In this document: in pieces, positions 45,149-54,771 of the stretch
Position numbering within the stretch: position 1 is the first letter of the stretch
Layout: every line of letters begins with the position of its first letter
Source: Daucus carota subsp. sativus
Taxonomy: Eukaryota > Streptophyta > Magnoliopsida > Apiales > Apiaceae
Assembly (NCBI RefSeq): GCF_001625215.2
Contig: NC_030387.2
Coordinates: 39,889,606-39,953,605, forward strand
DNA: 64,000 nt
Reading direction: 5' to 3'
The notes under the pieces: model-generated
The model's database searches: none
Told to the model about the DNA's origin: nothing
Seen by the model: the letters and a program-made list of their open reading frames with translations, nothing else
Program-made: the position numbers and the translations under genes

Positions 45149-45684
45149 ATTGCTTAATGTTTTTGTATGTTTGTAATGAAGATATGTTTGCTACATTAGG
45201 GGGGCAAATGTATTTTCAATCGTTTCTCATGAGTTTTCATTGGGATTGTTATTTTTATTTTGTGATGAAAAACATTTATAAGCCGAAGAATTATGCTCTG
45301 TACTTCTCAGTTTCACAAGCTGAATCTTATATTCAGTATCATCCTCTGAACGGATCATCTCAAAGTCTCGACCAACACTTAGGGATTCTTGGTATATTTT
45401 CATGCATTCAGCTAAGGATTTCGAAACATTTTCAGCTGAAGGCACCATGTACATAACCATATTCGCAAGACGTAGTTTTTCTGACAATTTAGGCTTATTA
45501 CAACAGAAGATAAACCCACCATTTGGACTATCCAATCGCGCTCGTAGTTACTTATGCAAGAAAGTAAGAAATAGTTTCCAAGTTCTACAACAAGGGACCA
45601 AAAGAGTAGCTCTCAGTAATTATCATTTATCATCCATTCCTCTTCCACATCCATTTGTTTGAAGCTCTACAACTTGATGCATTA

Positions 45685-46048
45685 GAGCAACTCCAAGGGG
45701 CTCTCTAAACAAGCTCCTAAGTCTAAAATTTAGGAGCAAATCAAAATTTAGTGCTCCAATGGACTCCTAGATGCTCTTTAAAAATTTAGGAGCCTACTCT
45801 CTCTCCTTTCTTTTAAAGAGCATCTAGTAGCTCCTAACTAAATATTATATTATTTTTCCTTCAATCTTCTCTCTCTTTTAGTTAACTTTTTCCTCTCATT
45901 TATATAAAATAAATATAAAATGTGAATAAGGAGCCAAATATAAAGAGTAGCATTGGAGTTCTCACGTTTTCCGGTATATTAACTTACTAGGAGCCACATT
46001 TTATATTATTGTTTAGGGAATGATTTAGGAGTACCGTTGGAGATGCTT
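45685..46048. mobile_element. Tourist-type (PIF/Harbinger) MITE, 364 bp
   Basis: Terminal inverted repeats gagcaactccaaggggc and, at right when reversed, aagcatctccaacggtac. TTA at both edges (45682-45684 and 46049-46051) matches the 3-bp target duplication of PIF/Harbinger elements. Internal repeats of 'taggagc' are present. Inserted about 105 bp upstream of the copy 2 TATA box. Confidence 0.8.
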
Positions 46049-46152
46049 TTAGTAAGTTGAAAATTATTAATTGGTTTGAAATTTCGCCAACTTGGCAACT
46101 AGGGTATGGATCACAATCCGACAATCCGTGGGTGAATCTAGTTCACAAACTG

Positions 46153-46161
46153 TATATATAA
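46153..46161 (+). promoter_or_regulatory. TATA box, peptide gene copy 2
   Basis: TATATATAA lies 53 bp upstream of the ATG at 46206, in the same context as copy 1. Confidence 0.55.
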
Positions 46162-46205
46162 GGATGCATAGTCTTATGCTAAAGCACTACTGAGTTCATA
46201 AATAA

Positions 46206-46286
46206 ATGGTTCGACTACTGATCAGTTTCTTGGTGACTGTAGTCAACCTGTCTATTATTCCAGTGTTTGGAAAAGTTTGTGTGTGA
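46206..46286 (+). CDS. Very small peptide, copy 2 (26 residues)
   Basis: Too short for ordinary gene calling. It reads MVRLLISFLVTVVNLSIIPV then FGKVCV and stop. Compared with copy 1 it keeps the MVRLL start, the (V)VxLSIIP core and the following FG, but lacks the segment SLHDLPRDGTTAIG and the whole Gly-rich tail. As it stands it looks like a short signal-peptide-like or single-helix product. It may be a decayed paralogue or a functional micropeptide; its promoter is conserved, with a Tourist MITE inserted just upstream. Confidence 0.4.
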   Translation: MVRLLISFLVTVVNLSIIPVFGKVCV

Positions 46287-46290
46287 AGCA

Positions 46291-47296
46291 TGCAGGTTTC
46301 TTAAATTCGCTGTTTAGTTTCCCTAGTTTTCTGTGATGTAAAGTCCTAATCCTTTGTTTTTTTTCATTTTTGTTGATCTTTTCTCAATAAAATCCATCTT
46401 TTTACTAAATAAATTCATTTTTTTGGGGTTCATATGTGCTCTCTTTGGAGTGTTTGTTTTATTTTTACTCGCGGAGTGTTTCATTATATTTTCATTTAAT
46501 CATTTTTGAGTTTGTTTGATGTTGAATTTATTCCGAATAATTCTATTTATATTTTTTGGATTTGAAAAACCTGTGTCAAAAATTTGGATTTTTTGTTCTT
46601 TGATTCTCCATCAAAAATTATTTAAATCAAATCAGTATAAAATATAATTAAATAAATATATAAAATGGAGTTATCCTTCACGACAACATTATATAATTAA
46701 TTAAGGATCGCAGAGAGATTCAATTCTTAAAATAAAATTTTAGAATCCTTAAAAATCTGCTATAAAATCCTAAATTTTCAATAGAATTTCAGGACAATTC
46801 TGCTTTAGAACATTAATACTAAAATTAGTTAAGGATTCTAAGAGTTTTTTTTATTAACGGTTCTATCTAGAACGACCCAATTAATTAAATATATTAAATC
46901 ATTTTATATATTAAATGTTATTGACCGCACCACGGGCATTTGTTCACTTTTTCATTAATTTAAACATTTTTCTTAATTTCAAGATTCAACTCATTTAAAA
47001 ATTCAAACAATAATCGAAACTTAAACAAAACGGAGCTTATTTCGAAAAAGAATAATATCAAAATTTGAAAAAACTAAACTAAAGAGTCAATCACTAACAA
47101 AGCATTTATATAAACAAAACTCTACTTTAAAAGGACTTTTTGCAGTTAAGTCCTCTTATTCTGTTGTTATCAATTACTTACCGTCCTCGCTTAGTTGCCT
47201 ATTTCAAAGTTTTATCAAGACAAAAAATTTGTTTATTATTACTATTATTTATAATTAATCTTAATCTTAATTCATGAACTTTGGCACTCTTGTTTT
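46291..47296. other. Intergenic DNA, nothing recognised
   Basis: AT-rich. 46300-46420 could be the 3'UTR of peptide copy 2 (contains 'aataaa' at 46387). No repeats or coding sequence that I can support. Confidence 0.4.
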
Positions 47297-47629
47297 AGGG
47301 TCTGTTTTGGGGTGCTGTTAAAAATTGTTGTGCTGTTAGAAAAAATGCTGGTAAAAAAAGGTGTTGTTGTCGAAATCAGATAACTGTTTGGTAATTTGTT
47401 TTGATATTTGTATGTTTTTAAGATATATAAAAAAATATTTTTAATGAGGTTTATTAGGGAAATGCTTGAAAGTTTCCCGTAAAAGTTGAAAGCAGATTTT
47501 TGCAAAAGCATGGGAGGACATGCTTTTCCTAAAAACAACTTTTGAGCTAAAAGCTGTTATTCGCAAAAGCTGCTTTTAGATTTATCAAACAGCTGTGGCA
47601 ATCTGCAACAGCAATGACAAACGGTACCT
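47297..47629. mobile_element. hAT-like MITE, ~333 bp
   Basis: The ends agggtctgttttggggtgctg and (right, reversed) aggtaccgtttgtcattgctg resemble each other and the common plant hAT terminus. Subterminal 'caaaagctgcttttag' and 'gcaaaagcatgggag' motifs are typical. I could not find an 8-bp target duplication, so the boundaries are tentative. Confidence 0.5.
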
Positions 47630-48690
47630 TAGTATGTTTTTAAGGATCTTATATTTATTATACATGTTCTTGCATTAACCCATTTGTATATGGAGCAAAG
47701 TGATTTCTCTACCATTCAAATTTTAGCTTTTTACATACTTTCGGAGAAGTGGATTGTTAGTATTGGTGTCCTAGAGACAATACTATTATGTTTCATTGTA
47801 AATAGTTATGGATTATGTTCTATTGGATATTGAATAAATATTTATTATGTCTTTGTTAGTGATTAGAAACAAAAAGGATAATTTCAAAAAAGATAATATA
47901 ATTTCAAATAGTTGTGGAAACATTTTTATTCTCATTTACTCGTTAATTAATATGTTAATTGTGCTTTCATTGATGGCTAATTTGTACCATTTATGGGTGA
48001 CCATGATTGATGACATTTTTTTTTGGCTTGTAAGAGCCAATTACGTGACACTTTGTTGGCTGCAATTACGTGCCATTTTGTTGGCTTGTTAATGACTGAT
48101 TTTTTAAATTCGTTAACTGGTGTATAATTATTACAGTCTTAATTAGTGGCTTTTATTTATACCGTTTATGGGTGGGCATAATTGATGGCGTAGATTCTTG
48201 ACCTGATAAACGGCAATTCGGTGCCATTTTGTTGGCTTGTTTATTATATTTAATTTGTTACTTAAAATTTCAGATATTTTTTGAAGTTTAGAGTTTTTTA
48301 TTTTAACTTTTATTTTAATACTTATATAATTAATTATATTCTTAATATTTATTTATCTTGTTATATATCTAGCCAAAGGATCTCCCTTTGGTTAGATATA
48401 TATATTTTATGTTTCTTTCTTATATTATCTTTTTTTGTCGAATTATTTTTATATTTATCATTTCATTCATTTTTACCATCTTTTGATAAACTATACTGAT
48501 TTTAATTATTAAATTTATTATTATTATTTTTCTTGTCATTAATGAATCGTATTTGTTTCAGGTAGCATGGTCTTACAAGTTGGGACGTTTTCTTTTCGGA
48601 CATTAAGGTCTTATTGTCTAAACTTGCGGAGACATTTTCATGTTTTTCGGTTAGATGATACGCTTTTTTGAATGAAATCGATACGAGCAA
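47630..48690. other. Intergenic DNA with short diverged repeats
   Basis: The phrase 'tgccattttgttggcttgtt' occurs at 48070 and 48222, with 'atttat(a)cc(a/g)tttatgggtg' at 47986 and 48155, indicating a ~155-bp diverged tandem duplication. No gene. Confidence 0.45.
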
Positions 48691-48767
48691 GTGTATTTTC
48701 TGTAAAAAAAAAAACGGAGCTTAATAAAATTTTGAACACAATATCTACGCGCCCATTAACATTTCAA

Positions 48768-48789
48768 TTTGCCGCCCGTTCTTTCCCGC
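48768..48789 (+). promoter_or_regulatory. Two E2F-type sites upstream of the DEK gene
   Basis: TTTGCCGC (48768-48775) and TTTCCCGC (48782-48789) both fit the plant E2F consensus TTTSSCGC. They lie 103-124 bp upstream of the ATG at 48892 in an otherwise AT-rich region. E2F sites mark S-phase-expressed chromatin and replication genes, which suits a DEK gene. Confidence 0.55.
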
Positions 48790-48891
48790 CCCTACAAAAC
48801 TCTCAACATCTGTGTACTTATGTTCTGTGCATGCATTTTCACAATCACCCATTTATACTCTCACAATCTTGAGCTTTCTTTCTGTAATTCG

Positions 48892-51800
48892 ATGATGTCC
48901 AGTGACAAACCCCGATCTCCTGTGGAAGATCAGGTGAAGAAGATCAAGTGGAAGTCATTAAAAAGGCTGATGAAAACTAAAATGTCGAAACAGAATGATT
49001 TTAAGATGTCGAAGATAGCAGCAAGCTCAGCGGTAAAGAGGCCTACTAGGAAGAGAAAGACAATGGAGTGTCACTTGCCTACTGCTTTCAGAGTTTCTCG
49101 TAACCCCTTTTCGGAAGGTATTATTTACTATCGACTCGGGTTTTTTGGATTTTGTTTGTTTGCGGATATAAATGTTCGTTTCTAAAATATATTATGAATA
49201 TTGGGAAATTTTAGTTTAAAATGACTTTAGGATGATATTTATTTATTTGGTTTGATCTCTGTTCTAAACATATTTTTTCGTAACTCCAAACTAATTAAAT
49301 TCCTGATTATTTGTTTGATTCTGATTAATCCTCGATCAATCAAATTAATCCCCGATTGATCTTTACCCCGTGACTTCACTGATTAAGTCCGATTCAATGT
49401 CATATATTATATCTTAAGTATAAAATCACTGATTAAGGCCATGCTAATCCTATCTGGTTCCGCCACTGTTTGTCAACAGAACTACATTATACTAGAGACT
49501 ACAGTGTCAAGTTACGTTTTACAATTTTAGGCTTGTAAACCCTTAGTCTAACAAGTTTTCTTTCTGCAATTTGATGTCGTCCGATGATCAAACCTAGCTG
49601 AAGAGAAAGGTAACAGTGGAGTTCCGATGAAGTGGAAGTCATTAAAAATGTTAATGAAGAATGGGAAAAAAATAATGAAGTGGAGTAAAACAAGTGATTT
49701 ACATGGTAAAAAGAGAATTCGAAACTCAAAACAGAGTCATTTGAGAATATTGAAGAAAGCAAGAAGCTCAGCAGAATCTCCTGTTACTTCCATGAAGAGG
49801 TCTACTAGGAAGAGAAAGACAATAGAGCGTTACTCATCGCTGTGGGCTTCAGCTTCCCGTGCTGCTAGTAAGCCATTTCCATGTGAAAAGGTATTTTTTA
49901 GGCTGCTCTTGATGCAATTTCAATTCTTATAGATTACTTGATACTTAATACTAGATTTTGTTCTGAATGCAGGGGAATGGCACTCGGCTAAAGGACATAC
50001 CAAATGGTATTTTTTCTTGCAAATTATCTTCATTATATTACATGCAAATGCGGTTTTAGAGATGAATCCCTTGTTAGCTCACATTTTTCTCCTGTTGTGT
50101 GTATGTTGGTCTGTTGATAAGAAATGTTGCTAACAGACCATAGTCTGCCGCGTTACATTGCTATGTTATTTGATTTTTGTGCATGATGATCAATGTTCAT
50201 AATCTTTAAGAATTTCTAGCATTTAAAGAAACAGTTTAGCATATTTTTCAATTTTGTGAATAGTCCTTCTGATCTCCGTGTGGCTAAGATCTACCTGAAA
50301 ATTCTTATATAATGATAAGCAATTAGTATGCACTGATGCGTGAAATCATAGTTCTAAGATCCACCTGAAAATTGTTTTAAGATGATAAGCAATCAGTATG
50401 CACTGATATGTTTCATCCCAATCCTAATTCGTTATATTTTCTATATTGAAAGATGTTGCCAGTACATTAAGAAATTTTATATATTCTATATTGAAAGATG
50501 TTGCCAGTACATTAAGAAGTTTGTGCACAAATGTAATGCCAGAGGTGGGAATTATGAATATTTTGCACCTCCTATAGGGGTAAGTAACCTATTTTTTGTA
50601 TAACGATGATCCTTAATACACCAATATGTACACTTGCTTAATTTTTTTTTTTTTTAAATTTGTTGTTTGTTGCAAGACTTTGTTGCTTTGTTCAGGATAA
50701 TCCTGTCTAGTATTATCCGTTTTCTGTTAGAAAGTGATATGCTTATACCACAGCTATCAACTTTCCCGCCTGTATTTTATGAAACCTTTAGCAATCCAAA
50801 ATTGTAGCCAACATCATCAGCGGATAGTTGACACATATTTGTCCCATTTGCAGCGTTTGATGTCAACAAACATCAGGGTATCACCGTATCAGGCTGACAC
50901 ATTTTTGTGTGTGTTTGCACTTATTTAATTTTTGTTACTGAAGCTCTAAGCTCTAGGGATTCTACTGTTACTGAAACTTAAAAGCATGGCATAATAGCTT
51001 ATTGTCTTGATTATTGTGTAAATTTTCATTATGCATTATGCTATCAAATTGATTATGTTAAGTATTTTTAATTCCATACATGCTAATTAATCCGTGTTGC
51101 CTCTGGTCCGATATGTTAAAATATAACAGTGGCTTATAAGTTGGCCCAGAGCAAATATGACGATAACTTGCAGACACTTCACACCATTCTTTTTGGGAGA
51201 AGAACAAAGGTGATTTAGGATTTATTGAAATGATCCTTGAGCAAAAAAAATTTCTTTGTTATGCCGCTAGATAGTTTTTGCACTATATGCTGCACCATTT
51301 TTAAGCATCCACAGTGCTTCAGTTATTCTTGGATCCAGTTCAATCGAAATTTAATGCAAATGTCTTTGTAAGTAATTCTTTAGGTGCATGCTTCAAAGAA
51401 CATCGGTTTATTTTCTGGATTTGTGTGGGGTGAAAATGAGGTATCACTCATAAGCAATTAACATTAAATTCTGTGAAAAGGTTCTGTACAATTGGTAATT
51501 TATGTAGGCCTTTTAAGTTCAGCGGCTTGTATCTTTGGCAGGAAAAACATAGGTCAAAAGTTGAGGAGCGGATTGATAAATGTGTCAAGAACAAGTTGCT
51601 TGAATTGTGTGATATCCTCGACATACCAATTAGTAACAAATCCAGCACCAGGAAGGCATGTCTTAACAAAAACTCTTTGAAAAATGTCCTTGGAAGATTT
51701 AATCTACTAAAATATAAAGTATATTTGCAGGGAGACATTTCAGCCAAGATATTGTACTTTCTAGAGTTTCCTCGTGCTAGAACTGAATCATCAATTGCTG

Positions 51801-52432
51801 ATAAAACAGTGGTAACTCTCCTCATTCTCATTCCCAATCTCTCATGTCTACATATGTACACGTACGAGATTATTATAGTTTCTATTGACCACAACAATGT
51901 TCTGTAGCTTGTTCGAGCCAAAATATACTGCTCATTTACTAATGCCTAGCGAGATGCATGAATTCGAGAGTCATGAACCCTTGGTAGTATGTTTTGCTGA
52001 AATTTGGATTGGATTCTGGAATTTTGAGAGAATCTGCCTGTTTTCTATATATATCATATAGCATTATTGATGATAGTTGCTTTGATACTCTCCTGCTGTT
52101 TGAAATTGTTACAAATTGTCGAGCTTAAGAATTACTGTCAATTATGCACATGAAATCATTCTTTTTTCACTGTTTCTAAATTTATTCCTCAGAAGCAAAA
52201 GATATCTGAGGGAGAGCAAAGGAAATCTTCAGAATGCAGATATTACATCGAGGATGAAGAAAATGAGTCAGATGACCGAATGTCTGATGAAAGCGACCCT
52301 GATGCCTGGTATAATTATAAGTATGGACGCCATGAAGACGTCGAGGTTGATGATGATTTATGGGACACTGATCCTGATACTGCTTGGCACCTGTACAAGT
52401 ATGGACGCCGGGTTTTTAGTACTCCATGGTAA
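48892..52432 (+). CDS. DEK-type chromatin-associated protein
   Basis: Proposed exons: 48892-49117, 49598-49890, 49973-50006, 51130-51209, 51384-51440, 51542-51655, 51731-51811, 52193-52432. They join in frame to 374 residues. The conserved DEK core is clear: GTRLKDIPNVAYKLAQSK, LHTILFGRRTK, NIGLFSGFVWGENEEKH, then VEERIDKCVKNKLLELCDIL, DIPISNKSSTRK, GDISAKILYFLE. DEK proteins bind histones and structured DNA and shape chromatin. Exons 1 and 2 are tandem duplicates (each ends in KRxTRKRKTxE followed by a polar stretch). If exon 1 is not used, translation can start at ATG 49627, giving 289 residues. Intron 6 uses a GC donor (AAG|gcatgt). The C-terminus is acidic with a repeated DPD..W..YKYGR motif, and I see no DEK_C domain, so the protein is shorter than the main Arabidopsis DEK paralogues. 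Two E2F sites precede it. Confidence 0.85.
50280..50522. repeat. Two small tandem duplications in a DEK intron
   Basis: In the long intron 50007-51129, 'ctaagatc(t/c)acctgaaaatt' plus 'atgataagcaat.agtatgc' occurs twice (about 50284-50338 and 50355-50409). 'tctatattgaaagatgttgc' plus 'cagtacattaagaa' also occurs twice (about 50439-50474 and 50485-50520). Confidence 0.85.
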
Positions 52433-52602
52433 TAGGAACTGGAGATGTATTAAGCTTCTCTTTCGGGTCCACTAATCCGGAGAACTGCTAGCATATTCGT
52501 TCCAACCGATTTTATTAAGTTATCTCTGCAGAACCCTGGATATTATGTACATTATGACTGGGGGATTTTGTAAACAAGTGAAAGGGTGTTGAATGTTTGG
52601 TG

Positions 52603-52963
52603 CAGTGTTACAGAAATCGGAAATCGGACCTAATCGGTTAAGTTACCGATTCAGGAATTAATCGGAAATCGAGGATTAATCGGAAGGATTAATCGGTGTG
52701 AAAATCGGATTTATTTTAATATTAAAATATTATTTAATATTTAGTTATTATTATATTAGCTATTTAGTAACTAATATATTTACTATATTCATAAACTTTA
52801 TTATTACTCATATTTAAAGTAATATAGTATTTTAATTCTAATAATTTATCATATATACTTCAATTAAGAATTATATATAAGGATTAATCGGATTTCAAAA
52901 ATCTGATCGGCGGCTGATTTTGCAGGGGATTAATCGGTTAAATCAGGGATTTTTAGAACACTG
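52603..52963. mobile_element. Non-autonomous hAT element in the DEK 3' flank, 361 bp
   Basis: Perfect 8-bp target duplication gtttggtg (52595-52602 and 52964-52971). Ends cagtgtta at left and cagtgttc at right when reversed. Subterminal 'aatcgg' motifs occur in many copies near both ends. It starts 170 bp after the DEK stop codon, so it may lie within the 3'UTR. Confidence 0.9.
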
Positions 52964-53242
52964 GTTTGGTGCATTAATCCGTTATCCGTGCTTGTTTAAA
53001 TTTTGTTGGCCAAGTAACAAGTAAGTAAATATTAAACTTAAGTTGAATTCTGTTGGCTTTTCTTGATTCAAAATTGATCTCTTTACTTTGTTGCCCCAAT
53101 CAAGAGTTTCCTTATTTAATATGCCGGTTTTGATAATAAAAAGTTATTTATAGAAATCGAGATTCCATTAACATATCAATTTATTTTACTAATATTAATA
53201 TACCAGCATTTGTATATTATAAAAAAATCAATCAATCATCAA

Positions 53243-54771
53243 TCATATATATATATAAAGGAGGATGCGGGCGTCTCCAGAATTGCTCGATTCAGTCTTC
53301 TGATTTTTCTTGAATTTCGGAGAGAAAATATAATTATAATTCAGAAAATCAGGTCCAAGAATTCTAAAAGTAATATGACTCTTTTCTTATCGAATTCTAA
53401 AGGTAATACACTCCTTTTTTATCGAATCGAATTTTAAAGTTAATACAATTCTTTTTTATCGAATTCTAATTTATCGAATCGAATTTTAAAGGTAATACAA
53501 TTCTTTTTTATCGAATTCTAAAAGTAATAAAATTCTTTATATATTTATATATTGAAGATTTATAACAGAACTAAAATTTTATCTTCAATTTTATTTTATT
53601 CTATTTTATTTTATTCTTTTTCTACTAATATTGTAATTTAAATTTCTGATTTTTCTTAAATTTCGGAGAGAAAATATAATTATAATTCAAAAATAAGGTT
53701 CAAGAATTCTAAAAGTAATACAACTCTTTTCTTATTGAATTCTAAAAATGATACAACTCTTTTTCTTTTTATTTAGTATTTCTTATTGAATTCTAAAGAT
53801 AATACAATTTTTTTCTTATTTAGTAATCCAAAAAGAAATAGAATTATATTTAAAAAATTAGGTTTTAACCAATGACTAGGAATCATAAAATAATAATAAT
53901 TAACAAAAAAAATAGGATATATAAAATAAGAATCATATATTGATTTTATAATAATGTAAATGATTCTTGATTAGTATTGTGTTTGACGTGCACGGGAGGC
54001 GGCCCAAACTAATTTTTATCTAAATAATAATAATTTTCCAATTAGTATTATGTTTGACGAGAAAGTGGCTTATATAATTTTTATCTATGTTATAATTTTT
54101 TTTTGTTGAAACGGCGGTTCAAAATAATTACAAAATAAAATAGGATATATAAAATAGGAATCATATATTGATTTTATAATAATGTAAATGATTCTTGATT
54201 AGTATTGTGTTTGACGGGAACGGGAGGCGGCCCAAACTAATTTTTATCTAAATAATAATAAATTTTCTATTAGTATTATGTTTGATGGGAAAGTGGCTAA
54301 AATAATTTTTTGTCCATGTTATAATATATTTTTTTTGTTAAAACGGTACCACGGTTCAAATTAATTTTTATCCAGTTATAATCTTTAATTTTATCATAAT
54401 TAGAATAATTTTATTAGTGTTGTGTTTGACAGTATAGCGACTTAAACTAATATCTAAATTGTAATGTTTTTTTATTAGTACTGTGTTTGACAAGAGAGCG
54501 GCTCAAACTAATTTTGATCTAAATTATAATATTTAATTTTATCTTAAAAATAATAATTATGGATTAATATTGTCTTTGACGGGAGGGAAGTTCGAACTAA
54601 TTTTATTATTAGTATTGTGTTTGACATGATGTCCACTTATACAAATTTTTGTACTAATTATAATATTTTTTTATTAGTGATATGTTTAACGGGAAGATGA
54701 CTCAAAATAATTTTAATGCTATTCATATCAAAATTTATAACGCCGCCGCGAAGCGCGGCTTTTTTCACTAG
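53243..54771 (+). mobile_element. Helitron-like element, copy 1
   Basis: The 3' end has a GC hairpin gccgcgaagcgcggc (54745-54759) followed by tttttt and CACTAG|T (ends 54771), the Helitron signature in an AT-rich body. The 5' part starts near A|TCATATATATATATAAAGG and continues gaggatgcgggcgtctc. The interior consists of diverged tandem units (see separate entry). No Rep/helicase coding. Most of 53660-54771 is nearly identical to 57110-58226. Confidence 0.75.
53900..54740. repeat. Diverged tandem array inside Helitron copy 1
   Basis: Seven or more units of about 75-120 bp carry the core 'attagtattgtgtttgacgg' followed by a variable 'gaNNgNggc(t/c)caaactaa' and 'tttttatctaaataataata'. The same array occurs in copies 2 and 3. 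Confidence 0.75.

Larger units (their letters stand above)
43400..46290. repeat. Tandem duplication of a small-peptide locus and its upstream region
   Basis: Segment 43400-45148 and segment 45260-46290 share an ordered set of anchors: 'catttataagccga(g/a)gaatta' (43426; 45270), 'aagagcagc..ctcaataattatc' against 'aagagtagctctcagtaattatc' (44597; 45601), 'aa(c/c)ttggcaact.gg' (44771; 46089), 'gttcacaaact.tatatata' and ATGGTT(A/C)GACTACTGA. The spacing differs because each copy has its own transposon insertions. Confidence 0.75.

Noticed and set aside
47846..48499. Hydrophobic short frames as membrane protein genes
   Set aside because: They are AT-rich chance frames dominated by Ile, Leu, Phe and Tyr, without start context, homology or splice structure.
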